Shown: one piece after another, positions 20,210 to 29,484 of the stretch
How the letters are laid out: every line of letters starts with the position of its first letter
How positions within the stretch are numbered: position 1 is the stretch's first letter
From: Fibrobacterota bacterium
GTDB taxonomy: Bacteria > Fibrobacterota > Chitinivibrionia > Chitinivibrionales > Chitinispirillaceae
Reading direction: 5' to 3'
Assembly (NCBI GenBank): GCA_023459055.1
Contig: JAEWVR010000031.1
Span: 62,001 to 126,000 of the forward strand
DNA length: 64,000 nucleotides
The notes under the pieces: model-generated
The model's input: only the letters and a program-made list of their open reading frames with translations
Told to the model about the DNA's origin: nothing
The model's database searches: none
Translations under genes and position numbers: made by a program

Positions 20210-21211
20210 ATGATAAACATTTCAAAATTCTTTTCATTAGTACTGTTTTTTGCAGTTAACGCAGTATCATTTCAGATCTCTGCGAAGGATTCTTCGTTTT
20301 CACAAAGCGTAACGGATCTTATCCTTAAGTGTCATTTTGACTCTGCCAACGATCTGATTGACACCTATAGAAAAAGTGATAGCAAAAATCCATTGCCACC
20401 GGTATTAAAACTTGCAGTATTAGGTATGCGCGATGTAGATCTTGAGATGACTGTTGATTCACTCCTGTTCATGAATACATACGCTCTGGCGATTGCGAAT
20501 GTACTTGATTATGAAAAAAACTATGGTAAAAGTGATTACAGCAGAATGCTGGTCGGATTTACAAAAGCGATACACTCATCATTCTATCTCCGGCGCAAGA
20601 TGTACATGTCTGCAATGCACAATGGTATTGACGCAATGAAAGTGCTTCGTGAAGCAAAAGAGATTGATAGTACAAATACAGAAGTTGATTTCTTTTTGGG
20701 TTTGTATGATTACGCAAAAGCAGAACTGCGGTCCCGTTTGTGGTGGGTGATGTTCTGGTATCCGGGTGGTAAAAAAGAGGGAATTACCAAACTCGAGAAC
20801 TGTACCAAAACTGCATTTATTGTTGGTAATGCGGCACAGATCACTTTGTCAAACATCTATACAGAAGAAAAAAAACCTGAAAAGGCGATCAGAATCATCC
20901 AACATCTTGATTCGCTCTATCCGTCAAGTCGTTTTGTTGGTTGGGCAAAAGTAAAGTACTTTGAAAAGTTTAAAATGTACACCAATGCAGCCGAAGAGTA
21001 CAACAAGCTGTCGTCACAATACTTATCTGTAAAGAACGGCCAATACAACTCCTTCTTTACTAAGAAAAAGGAAGCGGTTATGTACTACGAAGCTGGACAA
21101 AAGAGTAAAGTTCAGGTGATTTGCAAGGCAATACTTTCTGATCCGATGCTTACCAATGAGGATATCAGGAAAGAGACAAAACGTTTACTGGAGAAAGTCA
21201 ATGAGTCTTGA
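20210..21211 (+). CDS. Exported TPR-type protein of unknown function
   Basis: I start at the ATG at 20210 because it opens a clear signal peptide (INISKFFSLVLFFAVNAVSFQISA); the in-frame ATG at 20153 adds a polar leader. The 333-residue mature part is helical and ends in TPR-like helices ('A.R....L..LYP.S....WAKVKYFEKFKMY..A..EY'). A Trp-rich segment, RLWWVMFWYPGGKK, lies mid-protein. No enzymatic motif is visible. Its stop overlaps the ferredoxin start by 11 bases, so it belongs to the UbiA-ferredoxin-reductase operon. Confidence 0.6.
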   Translation: MINISKFFSLVLFFAVNAVSFQISAKDSSFSQSVTDLILKCHFDSANDLIDTYRKSDSKNPLPPVLKLAVLGMRDVDLEMTVDSLLFMNTYALAIANVLDYEKNYGKSDYSRMLVGFTKAIHSSFYLRRKMYMSAMHNGIDAMKVLREAKEIDSTNTEVDFFLGLYDYAKAELRSRLWWVMFWYPGGKKEGITKLENCTKTAFIVGNAAQITLSNIYTEEKKPEKAIRIIQHLDSLYPSSRFVGWAKVKYFEKFKMYTNAAEEYNKLSSQYLSVKNGQYNSFFTKKKEAVMYYEAGQKSKVQVICKAILSDPMLTNEDIRKETKRLLEKVNES

Positions 21212-21368
21212 AATAGATAAAGCGGTCTGTGATCAGTGCGGGACATGTATCAGCGTATGTCCGGTTGATGCACTCGAACTGACAACTGAGCTCAGGGTTG
21301 ATGTCGCAAAGTGTATAGTTTGCAGGAATTGTGTAAAAGTTTGTCCTGTCGGTGCGCTACGAACATAA
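21201..21368 (+). CDS. Small 2[4Fe-4S] ferredoxin
   Basis: This 55-residue protein carries two complete cluster motifs, CDQCGTCISVCP and CIVCRNCVKVCP, each CxxCxxCxxxCP, in the classical bacterial ferredoxin arrangement. The start is the ATG at 21201, overlapping the TPR gene by 11 bases; it fits the usual N-terminus of this family. It is followed 33 bases later by a flavoprotein of the geranylgeranyl reductase family, which needs a low-potential reductant, so this ferredoxin is its likely electron donor. Confidence 0.9.
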   Translation: MSLEIDKAVCDQCGTCISVCPVDALELTTELRVDVAKCIVCRNCVKVCPVGALRT

Positions 21369-21401
21369 CTACCGTATGTTTGATTTACAAGAGAGATGTG
21401 C

Positions 21402-22562
21402 ATGATAAATTCATTTGATATAGCTGTTGTTGGTGGTGGTCCTGCAGGATCAATGTCGGCACTGAATGCTTGCAGGGATGGTGTCTCTGTCTGTCTGATT
21501 GAACGAAAAAACGAGTTTGGAATACCGGTGCGATGTGGTGAGGGTATTGGAAAAAAGGGGCTGATGCGGTATGTTGAACCGCATCAGGAGTGGATCAAGG
21601 CTACCGTAAAACGTTCCATGATGGTATCACCGTCCGGCATTAAAGTGCAACTCGCCAATGTTGAAGAAAGCTTCATACTTGACAGAGAGAAAATGGATGC
21701 TGATCTTGTGAGAATGGCAGAAAAAGCCGGTACACGGATTTTTTCAGGTACTACAGTTTTATCTGTCAAACAAAATGCTGACAAAACATACATGCTGGTA
21801 ACAACTGATGTGTCAATAACTGCTAAAATTGTCATTATTGCCGATGGAGTCGAGTCAAAGATTGCCCGTTGTCTTGGATGGAATACAAAACTTGACCTTA
21901 AGGATCTGGAAACATCAGCGTTTGCACGGGTGGTCTCCCCTTTTATCGATAAGGAATCGTGTGTTTTTTATACCGGTTCAGCTGTTGCACCGGGTGGATA
22001 TGCCTGGGTTTTTCCTCGTGGTAATGGTGAAGCAAATGTAGGTCTGGCAATTTCGGGTGATCACAGTAATCCGGGGTTTGCACGCAAACTGCTTGATAAA
22101 TTTATTGAACATGAGTTCCCTGCCGCGCGTGTATATAATTATCACTGTGGTGGTGTTCCGGTAGGAAAATGGTTGAAACCGCTTTCTAAAGATGGTGTTA
22201 TGATTGTTGGTGATGCAGCACGGCAGGTTAATGCGCTTAGCGGCGGCGGTATAAGTTTCTCGCTATTTGCAGGAAAGCTTGCAGGTTCTGTTGCATCAAA
22301 GGCAATTAATAACGGTAATGTCAATTACACTGTACTTGACGAATATGAGCGTACCTGGAAGAAAAAATTTGGCAAACAGCAGGAACGCTCCTATAAATTA
22401 AAAGAGTTTCTTGCTAAAAACGGAAGCGATGCATTTCTTGATAGAATAGCACGATCTCTTTCAAAAGAAAATCCTGAAAAGATCAACTATCTTCGTGTGT
22501 TCCTGAAAACATTTGCAAAGCATCCGGTGCTTTTATACAAAGCGTTTCAGCTTTTCAGGTAG
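21402..22562 (+). CDS. Geranylgeranyl-reductase-family FAD enzyme
   Basis: The 386-residue protein starts with the dinucleotide-binding fold DIAVVGGGPAGSMSA, followed by LIERKNEFGIPVRCGEGIGKK, whose RCGEG is typical of geranylgeranyl and digeranylgeranyl-glycerolipid reductases. The FAD-binding GD motif appears as VMIVGDAARQVNALSGGGI. These enzymes saturate isoprenoid double bonds in chlorophyll, quinone or archaeal-type lipid side chains. The ATG at 21402 has GAGAG at a good distance, whereas the ATG at 21396 directly abuts it. Its place after two UbiA genes and a ferredoxin suggests it reduces the prenyl chain those transferases attach. It overlaps the convergent kinase gene by eight bases. 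Confidence 0.85.
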   Translation: MINSFDIAVVGGGPAGSMSALNACRDGVSVCLIERKNEFGIPVRCGEGIGKKGLMRYVEPHQEWIKATVKRSMMVSPSGIKVQLANVEESFILDREKMDADLVRMAEKAGTRIFSGTTVLSVKQNADKTYMLVTTDVSITAKIVIIADGVESKIARCLGWNTKLDLKDLETSAFARVVSPFIDKESCVFYTGSAVAPGGYAWVFPRGNGEANVGLAISGDHSNPGFARKLLDKFIEHEFPAARVYNYHCGGVPVGKWLKPLSKDGVMIVGDAARQVNALSGGGISFSLFAGKLAGSVASKAINNGNVNYTVLDEYERTWKKKFGKQQERSYKLKEFLAKNGSDAFLDRIARSLSKENPEKINYLRVFLKTFAKHPVLLYKAFQLFR

Positions 22563-25386
22563 GATTTAACGCTACTTTATTACTATTTGACAATGCGCTA
22601 TCCAGCATTGCTGAAAGCTGGACAATCATGAATGGTTTGGCGATGCTTGCAGTAAACCCGAATTTAGATGGATCGTTCATAACAGCATCATCAGCATAAC
22701 CGCTCATTGCAAACACCGGTATGCTGCTGTTGAATTTTCTGATTTCGTTAATAATTTCTTTTCCACCCATACCTCCGGGAATTGTCAGATCAACGATAAA
22801 TGCGGTTAATTGATGTCCGGCGTTACGTTCTTTTTCGTAGTAATCAAGCGCTGCCCGGCCTTCACTGATGCAAACTGTGGAATATCCCATGAGTTCAAGC
22901 ATCGAGCTTGTCGTGTTACGCACAACCTCTTCATCATCAACTATAATAAATATACCGCAGCCTTTATGCCTTTTTGTCTGAGTCGGAAAAACGACTATTG
23001 ATTCCGGAGCTGCCGGCAGGTATACATGAAACGTACTTCCGCAGTCAACCTCTGAATCAACTTCAATACAGCCATCATGGCGATTTATTATTGAATAGCT
23101 TGTTGCCAGGCCAAGACCATAGCCTTTTGGTTTTGTAGAATAAAAAGGATCAAAAATGTGGGGCATTACATTCTTTGCTATTCCTGTACCGTTGTCTTTA
23201 ATTGACACTTTAACATAGTTACCTGACGATAGAAGCGGATGAGCTGAATCGTTCAGTGTTATGTTTTCTGCAGATATTTCAATAGTTCCACCACCAGGCA
23301 TTGCCTGTTGTGCGTTAATTGTTATGTTTTCAATAACCTGACTTATCTGATTCTTGTCAATATTACATTGCCATAAATTTTTGTCAATATTAAATGTGGC
23401 AGTACAATTCGACCCTCTGAGAGCAAATTCAACTGTTTCCTGAAGCAATGGTACGAGTGCAGATACATTTCTAACCGGTGAACCGCCCTTGGCAAAAGTC
23501 AGAAGCTGCGTTGTAAGTGCTCTTGCACGGTCAATTGTGGAAAGCGTAGAATTGAGGTATTTACATACCTTCTCATCACTGGATTCGGAATATGCCAGAT
23601 CAATATATCCATAGATTCCACCAAGCAGATTGTTAAAATCATGGGCAATTCCACCTGCCAGAACACCAAGCGATTCAAGTCTCTGTGCTTTTTGTATTGT
23701 CTCTTCAGTTTTTTTCCTCTCGGTAGTGTCTTCAAGAATTGACGCAAAAAGAAAACTATTTTTACTTGGTATCCGAAACATCGTCTGTCTGAAACTGCGA
23801 TTTTGACCATCAGCCCGTATAAATATCCCTTCTGCAACCTTATTCATTACTTCGGACTCGCCGGGATTGCAAAATTGACTCACCGTGTTTTTAATTTTTG
23901 CGCGGTTTTCCGGTGTATTGAATTCCGGCGGAATTATGTCGTCACTGAGATCCCAGATAGTTCTACCAAGAACTGCCGCCCTTTCTATTCCGGATATTTT
24001 TTCGCATGCATTGTTCCATTCAAGTATCCGACCACTTTCATCGGTTAGAATCAGTCCTTCAGAGAACTGTTCAACAATACTTCTGTGTTTTTCTTCACTT
24101 TCACGAAGTGCTTCTTCTGTCTTCAATTGAACAATACTGGAACCTACGCGACTTGCAATTGTTTCAAGTACTGTTCTGGCATATGCCGGAATATCATCAC
24201 GAACATGCGAACCTATGTTCATACATCCGATAACATGGTTTTCATGTGTAACAGGAATAACTCCTAATGTGCGTATTTTTTCATTTTCAGGGAAACTGAC
24301 AAATGTACTGATGTTATCGTGTGCAATGTATACCGGATGTCCATCAAGCACGATCTGTGTATTAATACTTGCGGCATCATAATTGGATGAGATTGCAGCA
24401 AATTCATCAGCGACTCCCTGATGAACTGCTAGTGAAAGGCTTTTATCATGTTCATTGACAAGGTATATTGCACCGCAATCCATTTCAGATGCACTTATCG
24501 CGGCATCAAGACAGATCTTTAGCCAGCCTTGTGTACTGTTTGAAGTATTAAGCTGTAAGGCCAGTGAATGCTCAAGTGCAAGCAGGTTCTCATTACGTTT
24601 TCTGTCAGTGATATCAATTTCCAAACCATCACTAACAATATGATTGTTTGAAAGACGACGCAGTGTTGATATGGTAAGTCTGTGTCGTATCTCACCCGAT
24701 GGTAATCTGACACGGGCTTCCACTTTGAAAACGCTCATGTTTTTCAGTGCAGCTTCCTCATTTTCAGAAAGTATGCTCTGGTCTTCCTTGATAAAATTGT
24801 TGAAAATCAGTGATGGGTCCTTAATGGCCTCTTCCGGAGAAATCCCATGCAATGTTCTCACTCCTTCACTCACATAAAGGAATTTTCTGTCTTTTCCATC
24901 TTCTCCTATATCTAATTCATACACCATTCCACCAGGTAGTTTATCACTTAAAGTTCGCAGCCGGCTTTCACTTTCCCGCAGTTTCATTTCTGCGTTTATA
25001 CGACTGGTGATATCTTCAATTGTCAGGAGAAGGTATGTTTTCTGCCCAAGAACCATTGTTCCCTTAAAAACCAATACAGTTTTTGTTTCTCCATTTTTAC
25101 ACTTTATTTTTTTTTCTGTACTTTTATTACTGTCGCAATCCGAAACATTATCCTGTATATGATTAAAGATATTTTCATTCATCAGGATATTAAGAGTATC
25201 TGCAGGTTTGTCAACCAAATCATCACGTACATATCCTGAAATCTCAGTAAATGAATTGTTTACCTCAACAATACCATTTCCGGTTATGTCTATGACCACG
25301 TAAGCAAGAGGTGATGTTTTAAATACCTGACGAAAAAGCTCATCTGAAGGAGACTGTTCATCATTATTGCTGTTTTTTTCAGACAT
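22555..25386 (-). CDS. Hybrid sensor histidine kinase (PAS-PAS-GAF-PAS-HisKA-HATPase-REC)
   Basis: The 943-residue soluble protein has a PAS domain at ~15-130, a second PAS with PAC-like part at ~140-265, a GAF domain at ~275-425 and a third PAS at ~430-560. The HisKA box reads GGIAHDFNNLLGGIYGYIDLA; the phosphorylatable His is near residue 582. The ATPase has the N-box ENITINAQQAMPGGG and the G-boxes KDNGTGIA and GYGLGLATSYSI. A receiver domain ends the chain (IFIIVDDEEVVRN ... AFIVDLTIPGGMGG ... IAKPF), with its Asp near 866. No membrane segment is visible, so it senses a cytoplasmic signal. No separate response regulator is adjacent, so output probably passes to an unlinked partner. Confidence 0.9.
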   Translation of the reverse strand: MSEKNSNNDEQSPSDELFRQVFKTSPLAYVVIDITGNGIVEVNNSFTEISGYVRDDLVDKPADTLNILMNENIFNHIQDNVSDCDSNKSTEKKIKCKNGETKTVLVFKGTMVLGQKTYLLLTIEDITSRINAEMKLRESESRLRTLSDKLPGGMVYELDIGEDGKDRKFLYVSEGVRTLHGISPEEAIKDPSLIFNNFIKEDQSILSENEEAALKNMSVFKVEARVRLPSGEIRHRLTISTLRRLSNNHIVSDGLEIDITDRKRNENLLALEHSLALQLNTSNSTQGWLKICLDAAISASEMDCGAIYLVNEHDKSLSLAVHQGVADEFAAISSNYDAASINTQIVLDGHPVYIAHDNISTFVSFPENEKIRTLGVIPVTHENHVIGCMNIGSHVRDDIPAYARTVLETIASRVGSSIVQLKTEEALRESEEKHRSIVEQFSEGLILTDESGRILEWNNACEKISGIERAAVLGRTIWDLSDDIIPPEFNTPENRAKIKNTVSQFCNPGESEVMNKVAEGIFIRADGQNRSFRQTMFRIPSKNSFLFASILEDTTERKKTEETIQKAQRLESLGVLAGGIAHDFNNLLGGIYGYIDLAYSESSDEKVCKYLNSTLSTIDRARALTTQLLTFAKGGSPVRNVSALVPLLQETVEFALRGSNCTATFNIDKNLWQCNIDKNQISQVIENITINAQQAMPGGGTIEISAENITLNDSAHPLLSSGNYVKVSIKDNGTGIAKNVMPHIFDPFYSTKPKGYGLGLATSYSIINRHDGCIEVDSEVDCGSTFHVYLPAAPESIVVFPTQTKRHKGCGIFIIVDDEEVVRNTTSSMLELMGYSTVCISEGRAALDYYEKERNAGHQLTAFIVDLTIPGGMGGKEIINEIRKFNSSIPVFAMSGYADDAVMNDPSKFGFTASIAKPFMIVQLSAMLDSALSNSNKVALNPT

Positions 25387-25648
25387 TTATCCGAAAACTC
25401 CATTTTATTTAAGGAATTACCTCAAGTTTTTAATTGTCCATAATATTTTTAAAGAGTATATAATACTGGCAGATTTATAACAAACAATTTTCGAGTTAAT
25501 TATTTCTTTCCTGAGATATTTGCGTTACTTATCAACGTCTGATGTTAAACCAGCAATACATCTTTAATTTTTCGACATAACCTTAAATCAGGCATAGTGT
25601 CAAACGTTAAGTCGAATTACCGAAAAATTGTAGCATCCTGTAATTTTT

Positions 25649-27946
25649 TTATTTCATCATATCAAGTATTTTGCTGCTGTTTTTCGACAGATTTTCAAGC
25701 TCGATAATCGTTTCCTTCAACGTACCGGATACATTGATGACATCTTTTTCGAGCCGGGTGAATGTTTCCTGACTATCCTTGTCCGCTTTTTTAGAATTCT
25801 CTAAATTGATACGGATATCGTTGAGCAAACGCTCGATTTGCCCTGTATTGTTTTTCACAGATGTTGAAAGTTTTCTGATTTCCCCCGCAATGACAGAAAA
25901 TCCCTTGCCGTGTTCTCCCGCATGAGCTGCTTCTATAGTAGTATTTAAAGCAAGGATGTTGACAGCTGAAGAAACTGAATTGATCGCTTTAACGGCATCC
26001 ATCATCTTAAATATTTTATCCCCCATTTCCTCAATCAGCAAGCTTGCGGACTTCAATTTTTCATTATTTTCTTTTGTAAGGTTGACCAGTTCGCCGATAA
26101 CCCCTAATTTTTCTCCAGTCATCACATGTATTTTTCTTATGGAGTCAATCATAGGTGTAACAAGTTCCTGTATACTTGTGTTTCTTTTAGTGAGGATTTT
26201 TTCAGTATTCTGCATTTGAAATAATAATTCTGAACCCATTATTGAGCTCGAAATCTGACCCTGCAGTGTATCGTAGATTGCACCTTCTTCCGGCCCCAGC
26301 TCAAAAAATGCATATCCAAGCTTTTTATCCTTAAAACTAAGAGGATGAACAGCAAATGTAAACCTTCTGGCCTGGGGTAACAATTCCGGTTCCGGCATTG
26401 AATGTGATTTGAATTCAGCATTTCCATTCATTATAATCCCATCCCTGAAACCTATGTACAAGCGGGATTCACTTTCGCATCCTTTGGCATCATTAATGCG
26501 ATAGATATAAAAAGAAGGGATATTGAGCTTTGGAAGCTGGTTGACTAATGATTCTTTCAGGCTTTCAAAATCGAATGTTGTTATCAATGCCAGTCCGGCA
26601 TCCCTTAAAGCCCTGGATTGTTTTTCTGAAATGATTTTGTTAAAATCCTTTATCTGCTTCGACATTTCACCGATAAAAACACGTGCCTGATTTATTAGAT
26701 TATCAGCGGTTAAGAGTTTGTTTTTATCATCAAAGGCTAAAGATGCCTCTGTTCTGATAAGTGAAATCACATTCTGCAATTCAAAAGGGTCTCGATCAAG
26801 ACCAATAACTTCATTAAATAATTCTTTGAGTTTTGCAAGAAACAAACCCGGCTTGCCACCGTTTGTCTCATCGAAATAGTACTGGATCGTTTCAGTTATT
26901 AACCGTTGATCGATATCCTTTATAATTCCAGCTGCTTTCCTGAAAATTTCATCGCTAATTTTGAAATGTTTTTGCCTGATCTTTTTATTTTTTCCAGTTA
27001 AAGTTTCAATATTAGCCTGAAGTATCTCTTTTGAATAACAACCGCATGACTGGCGTATTATGAGTTTTGCAGGAACCGAAACCGACTCAACAATAGTTTT
27101 GCCTTGAATCATTTCAATGAGCATTTCGACAGCTTTTGATGCCATATCTATAAAAGGCTGTTTGACCGTTGTAAGTGATGGATTATATGCCCCGGCTTCA
27201 CTTGTATCATCGAAACCCGTAATAGAAATATCATCAGGAATTTTCTTTCCCAATTCTCTGGCCCTGTTAAGCGCACCAAAAGCCATCGCATCATTTGACG
27301 CTATGATACAGTCTATTTCAAATTCATTTTCTTTAAAGAAATAATCAGCGGCTTTCTCTCCTGAAGCTTCATCAAAAACTCCGTTGAATACCAGTTCCGG
27401 TCTGAATTGAATTCCGTTTTCTAAAAGCACTTCCTTGTAAACATTAAACCTTTCCTCAGCATCGGGGTTGCCCTGTGATCCAGTAATGAATGCCGGATTC
27501 TTACATCCATGTTGCACAATCATGTGCATAATCAAGTCTTTCATTCCGCTTTTGTTGTCCACATGAACATCCGAATAGCCCGCTATCGGACCAACAATAC
27601 TTATTAGCGGTAATCCTGAAAAACGTCCTGTAAATTCCCTGAATCTCTCCAGGGTAATGAAGTTTTTTACCGTGCAGCTTGTAATTATTCCGTCAATGCT
27701 TTTTTTATTGACAAGATCGTATATGAAATTGCGATTTATTTCGTAGGGATTATACGGTGACGTATCTATCGAACCACCTGCAACAGAAAATAGATTGATA
27801 TCATATTTTTTTGCAGCTTTTGATACACCACCCCAGACAGCGTCCTGGAATCCTCCATTGCCTGTTGTCTGTTCTATGAAAAACGCGATATTAAGCCTTT
27901 TTGAATAATTGTAACTTGTGTTCATATTATAATCGTTGCCATCCAT
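25649..27946 (-). CDS. Soluble receptor fusing a LacI-type sugar-binding domain to a methyl-accepting chemotaxis signalling domain
   Basis: Residues ~18-310 form a periplasmic-binding-protein-type I fold as in LacI regulators: GVSKAAKKYDINLFSVAGGS, CKNPAFITGS, CIIASNDAMAFGALNRARE and DDISITGFDDTSEAG. The N-terminal helix-turn-helix of LacI is missing. A helical linker and a GAF-like segment (~470-590) follow. The C-terminus (~610-765) is a chemoreceptor-type helical hairpin with the tip-like region VNILALNTTIEAAHAGEHGK followed by FSVIAGEIRKLS. There is no signal peptide or membrane segment, so binding happens in the cytoplasm. It would let an intracellular sugar bias CheA or a related partner. 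No chemotaxis gene lies nearby. Confidence 0.8.
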   Translation of the reverse strand: MDGNDYNMNTSYNYSKRLNIAFFIEQTTGNGGFQDAVWGGVSKAAKKYDINLFSVAGGSIDTSPYNPYEINRNFIYDLVNKKSIDGIITSCTVKNFITLERFREFTGRFSGLPLISIVGPIAGYSDVHVDNKSGMKDLIMHMIVQHGCKNPAFITGSQGNPDAEERFNVYKEVLLENGIQFRPELVFNGVFDEASGEKAADYFFKENEFEIDCIIASNDAMAFGALNRARELGKKIPDDISITGFDDTSEAGAYNPSLTTVKQPFIDMASKAVEMLIEMIQGKTIVESVSVPAKLIIRQSCGCYSKEILQANIETLTGKNKKIRQKHFKISDEIFRKAAGIIKDIDQRLITETIQYYFDETNGGKPGLFLAKLKELFNEVIGLDRDPFELQNVISLIRTEASLAFDDKNKLLTADNLINQARVFIGEMSKQIKDFNKIISEKQSRALRDAGLALITTFDFESLKESLVNQLPKLNIPSFYIYRINDAKGCESESRLYIGFRDGIIMNGNAEFKSHSMPEPELLPQARRFTFAVHPLSFKDKKLGYAFFELGPEEGAIYDTLQGQISSSIMGSELLFQMQNTEKILTKRNTSIQELVTPMIDSIRKIHVMTGEKLGVIGELVNLTKENNEKLKSASLLIEEMGDKIFKMMDAVKAINSVSSAVNILALNTTIEAAHAGEHGKGFSVIAGEIRKLSTSVKNNTGQIERLLNDIRINLENSKKADKDSQETFTRLEKDVINVSGTLKETIIELENLSKNSSKILDMMK

Positions 27947-28409
27947 TGTTAAACCGACAGAAAATATTACTTAGACGTATTTTGAAAAAATTGTTACTAT
28001 GATTTTATATTAGGAATTTAAAATAGCCTACATTTATGTAATTCTATGATCGAAAAAATGGTGACCAGTTAATAAAGTACAAAACAAACATCTGGAAAAA
28101 CTTACAGATACGAAAGACTGTTCAGGATTTTAATTTTTCTAATTGTATGTGTACCCGTTAAGCGGGACCTCTCCCCCCATCACCCCATCCCGCGCACCAC
28201 CGCAGGTTTTCAAACTGCTCTTCGTTGTACCACTTAGCGATTTCAACTGTTTGAGTGTTGGATGCGCAAGGCGCAGTGACTGGTGACGCGTAACAAGTGA
28301 CTGGCAGAACAGATCTTTACTCCGTTTGTTAAAACCTTGTCAAAACTGCAAGCCGAAGACTACGTTTGTGTTTATACTTTCAGAGATTTGGAGCCTGGTA
28401 AGTAGATCT
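27947..28409. other. Non-coding stretch between receptor and creatininase genes
   Basis: The right part (about 28150-28320) is suddenly GC-richer than the surroundings, with fragments such as CGGGACCTCTCCCCCC and GATGCGCAAGGCGCAG. It could be a degenerate piece of the dispersed repeats seen further right, but I cannot align it to them. No gene, tRNA or terminator is evident. Confidence 0.5.
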
Positions 28410-29192
28410 CTACTTTCCATCTCTTTCCAGTATTGCCTCGATTTTTAATACATCCAGAGCCACCTCCGCATTAGCGAATTCTGCAATATTTATTTCTGAT
28501 TCATAGCTTGCTGGATCACCACAATAAGCCAATGGATGGAAGCTATCCTGAGGCTTTAATTTCTTAGCCACTTCTGCACGTACCTTTTCCGGGAAATAGG
28601 TTGCCATTTGTGCTGTTTCAATAGCTCCTGCATGATAATCCGGTTGAAATCTATCCTCTCTCAATGGAGGGTATTCGATAGTATGATCTACTTCAACACC
28701 CAACTCCCACATAAAATAAACGATAAAATCCGGAGCATGTGTGGCTTCAGATAGTGCACTTTTGATTATTTCAACATGTAAAGGATCTCCGTGAGCGTTT
28801 TGGACAAATATCCTTTTGAAGCCCCAGCTTCTTAGGGAAGCAAAAATATCCATTAATAGCGCCTTCATGGTTTCCGGACGCACAGAAAAGGTTCCGGCAT
28901 ATCTGGCCACATCCTGACTTATTCCCCAATAAAAAGGTGGTGCTATGAGAGCCTCTATTCCTTTTTCTAAAAGACCATGCTTTAAAAAGCGACAGTTTAA
29001 AGTACTGAGATAAAAATCAGCTGATAAATCCAAATGGGGTCCATGGCCTTCTATGATACCTATGGGTAGCAAAACAATTGCATCCCGATCAGCACCAGCC
29101 TGAACCTCCTGCCATGTCATTTCTACCATAGACTCTTCAAATACAGAAAAATGTGATTGTACACCATTAATATCTTTCATTATAAAACTCAT
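28410..29192 (-). CDS. Creatininase-family amidohydrolase
   Basis: The 260-residue protein has the metal-site signature of the family: LPIGIIEGHGPHLDLSADF at residues 42-60 (E49, H50, H53 and D59) and the later NAHGDPLH. Creatininase-fold enzymes hydrolyse cyclic amides or related C-N bonds using two metals; besides creatininase they include enzymes of nucleotide-cofactor (MftE, FAPy deformylase) and peptide-modification pathways, so the substrate is open. The in-frame ATG at 29180 (MKDING) is an alternative start. No pathway genes are adjacent. Confidence 0.8.
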   Translation of the reverse strand: MSFIMKDINGVQSHFSVFEESMVEMTWQEVQAGADRDAIVLLPIGIIEGHGPHLDLSADFYLSTLNCRFLKHGLLEKGIEALIAPPFYWGISQDVARYAGTFSVRPETMKALLMDIFASLRSWGFKRIFVQNAHGDPLHVEIIKSALSEATHAPDFIVYFMWELGVEVDHTIEYPPLREDRFQPDYHAGAIETAQMATYFPEKVRAEVAKKLKPQDSFHPLAYCGDPASYESEINIAEFANAEVALDVLKIEAILERDGK

Positions 29193-29365
29193 CCTTACAG
29201 ATAATTACTTTGCAAATTTATGCTATATACTTATGTTAACGCGTAAATAATTTTATGACATTCCTGTTTTGTCCTTATCTCAAAAAAGCTCTATGCTAAA
29301 AATAACTTAGGACTTTTCTTTTTATCCAGTGTGTACTTTTGCACTCGCCACCCGCACCGAATACA

Positions 29366-29463
29366 CGCCCCCTAAATCCCTCGCAGAGGGACTTGAAGAA
29401 TAAGAATAAAAACAATCCGTTTACATTTTCAAAGTCCCCCTGCGGGGGATTTAGGGGGCGCGC
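29366..29463. repeat. Palindromic element PE1, copy A
   Basis: Two inverted arms (29366-29397 and 29429-29463) based on CGCCCCCTAAATCCC-x-CGCAG-x-GGGACTT, separated by a ~30-base AT-rich spacer. The left arm has two changes inside the inner palindrome. It lies between two genes. Confidence 0.9.
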
Positions 29464-29484
29464 TTTTTAGTGGGCATGCTTCCA

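Noticed and set aside
25387..25648. Promoter between the kinase and receptor genes
   Set aside because: AT-rich with several TATAAT-like words; none had a convincing partner box.
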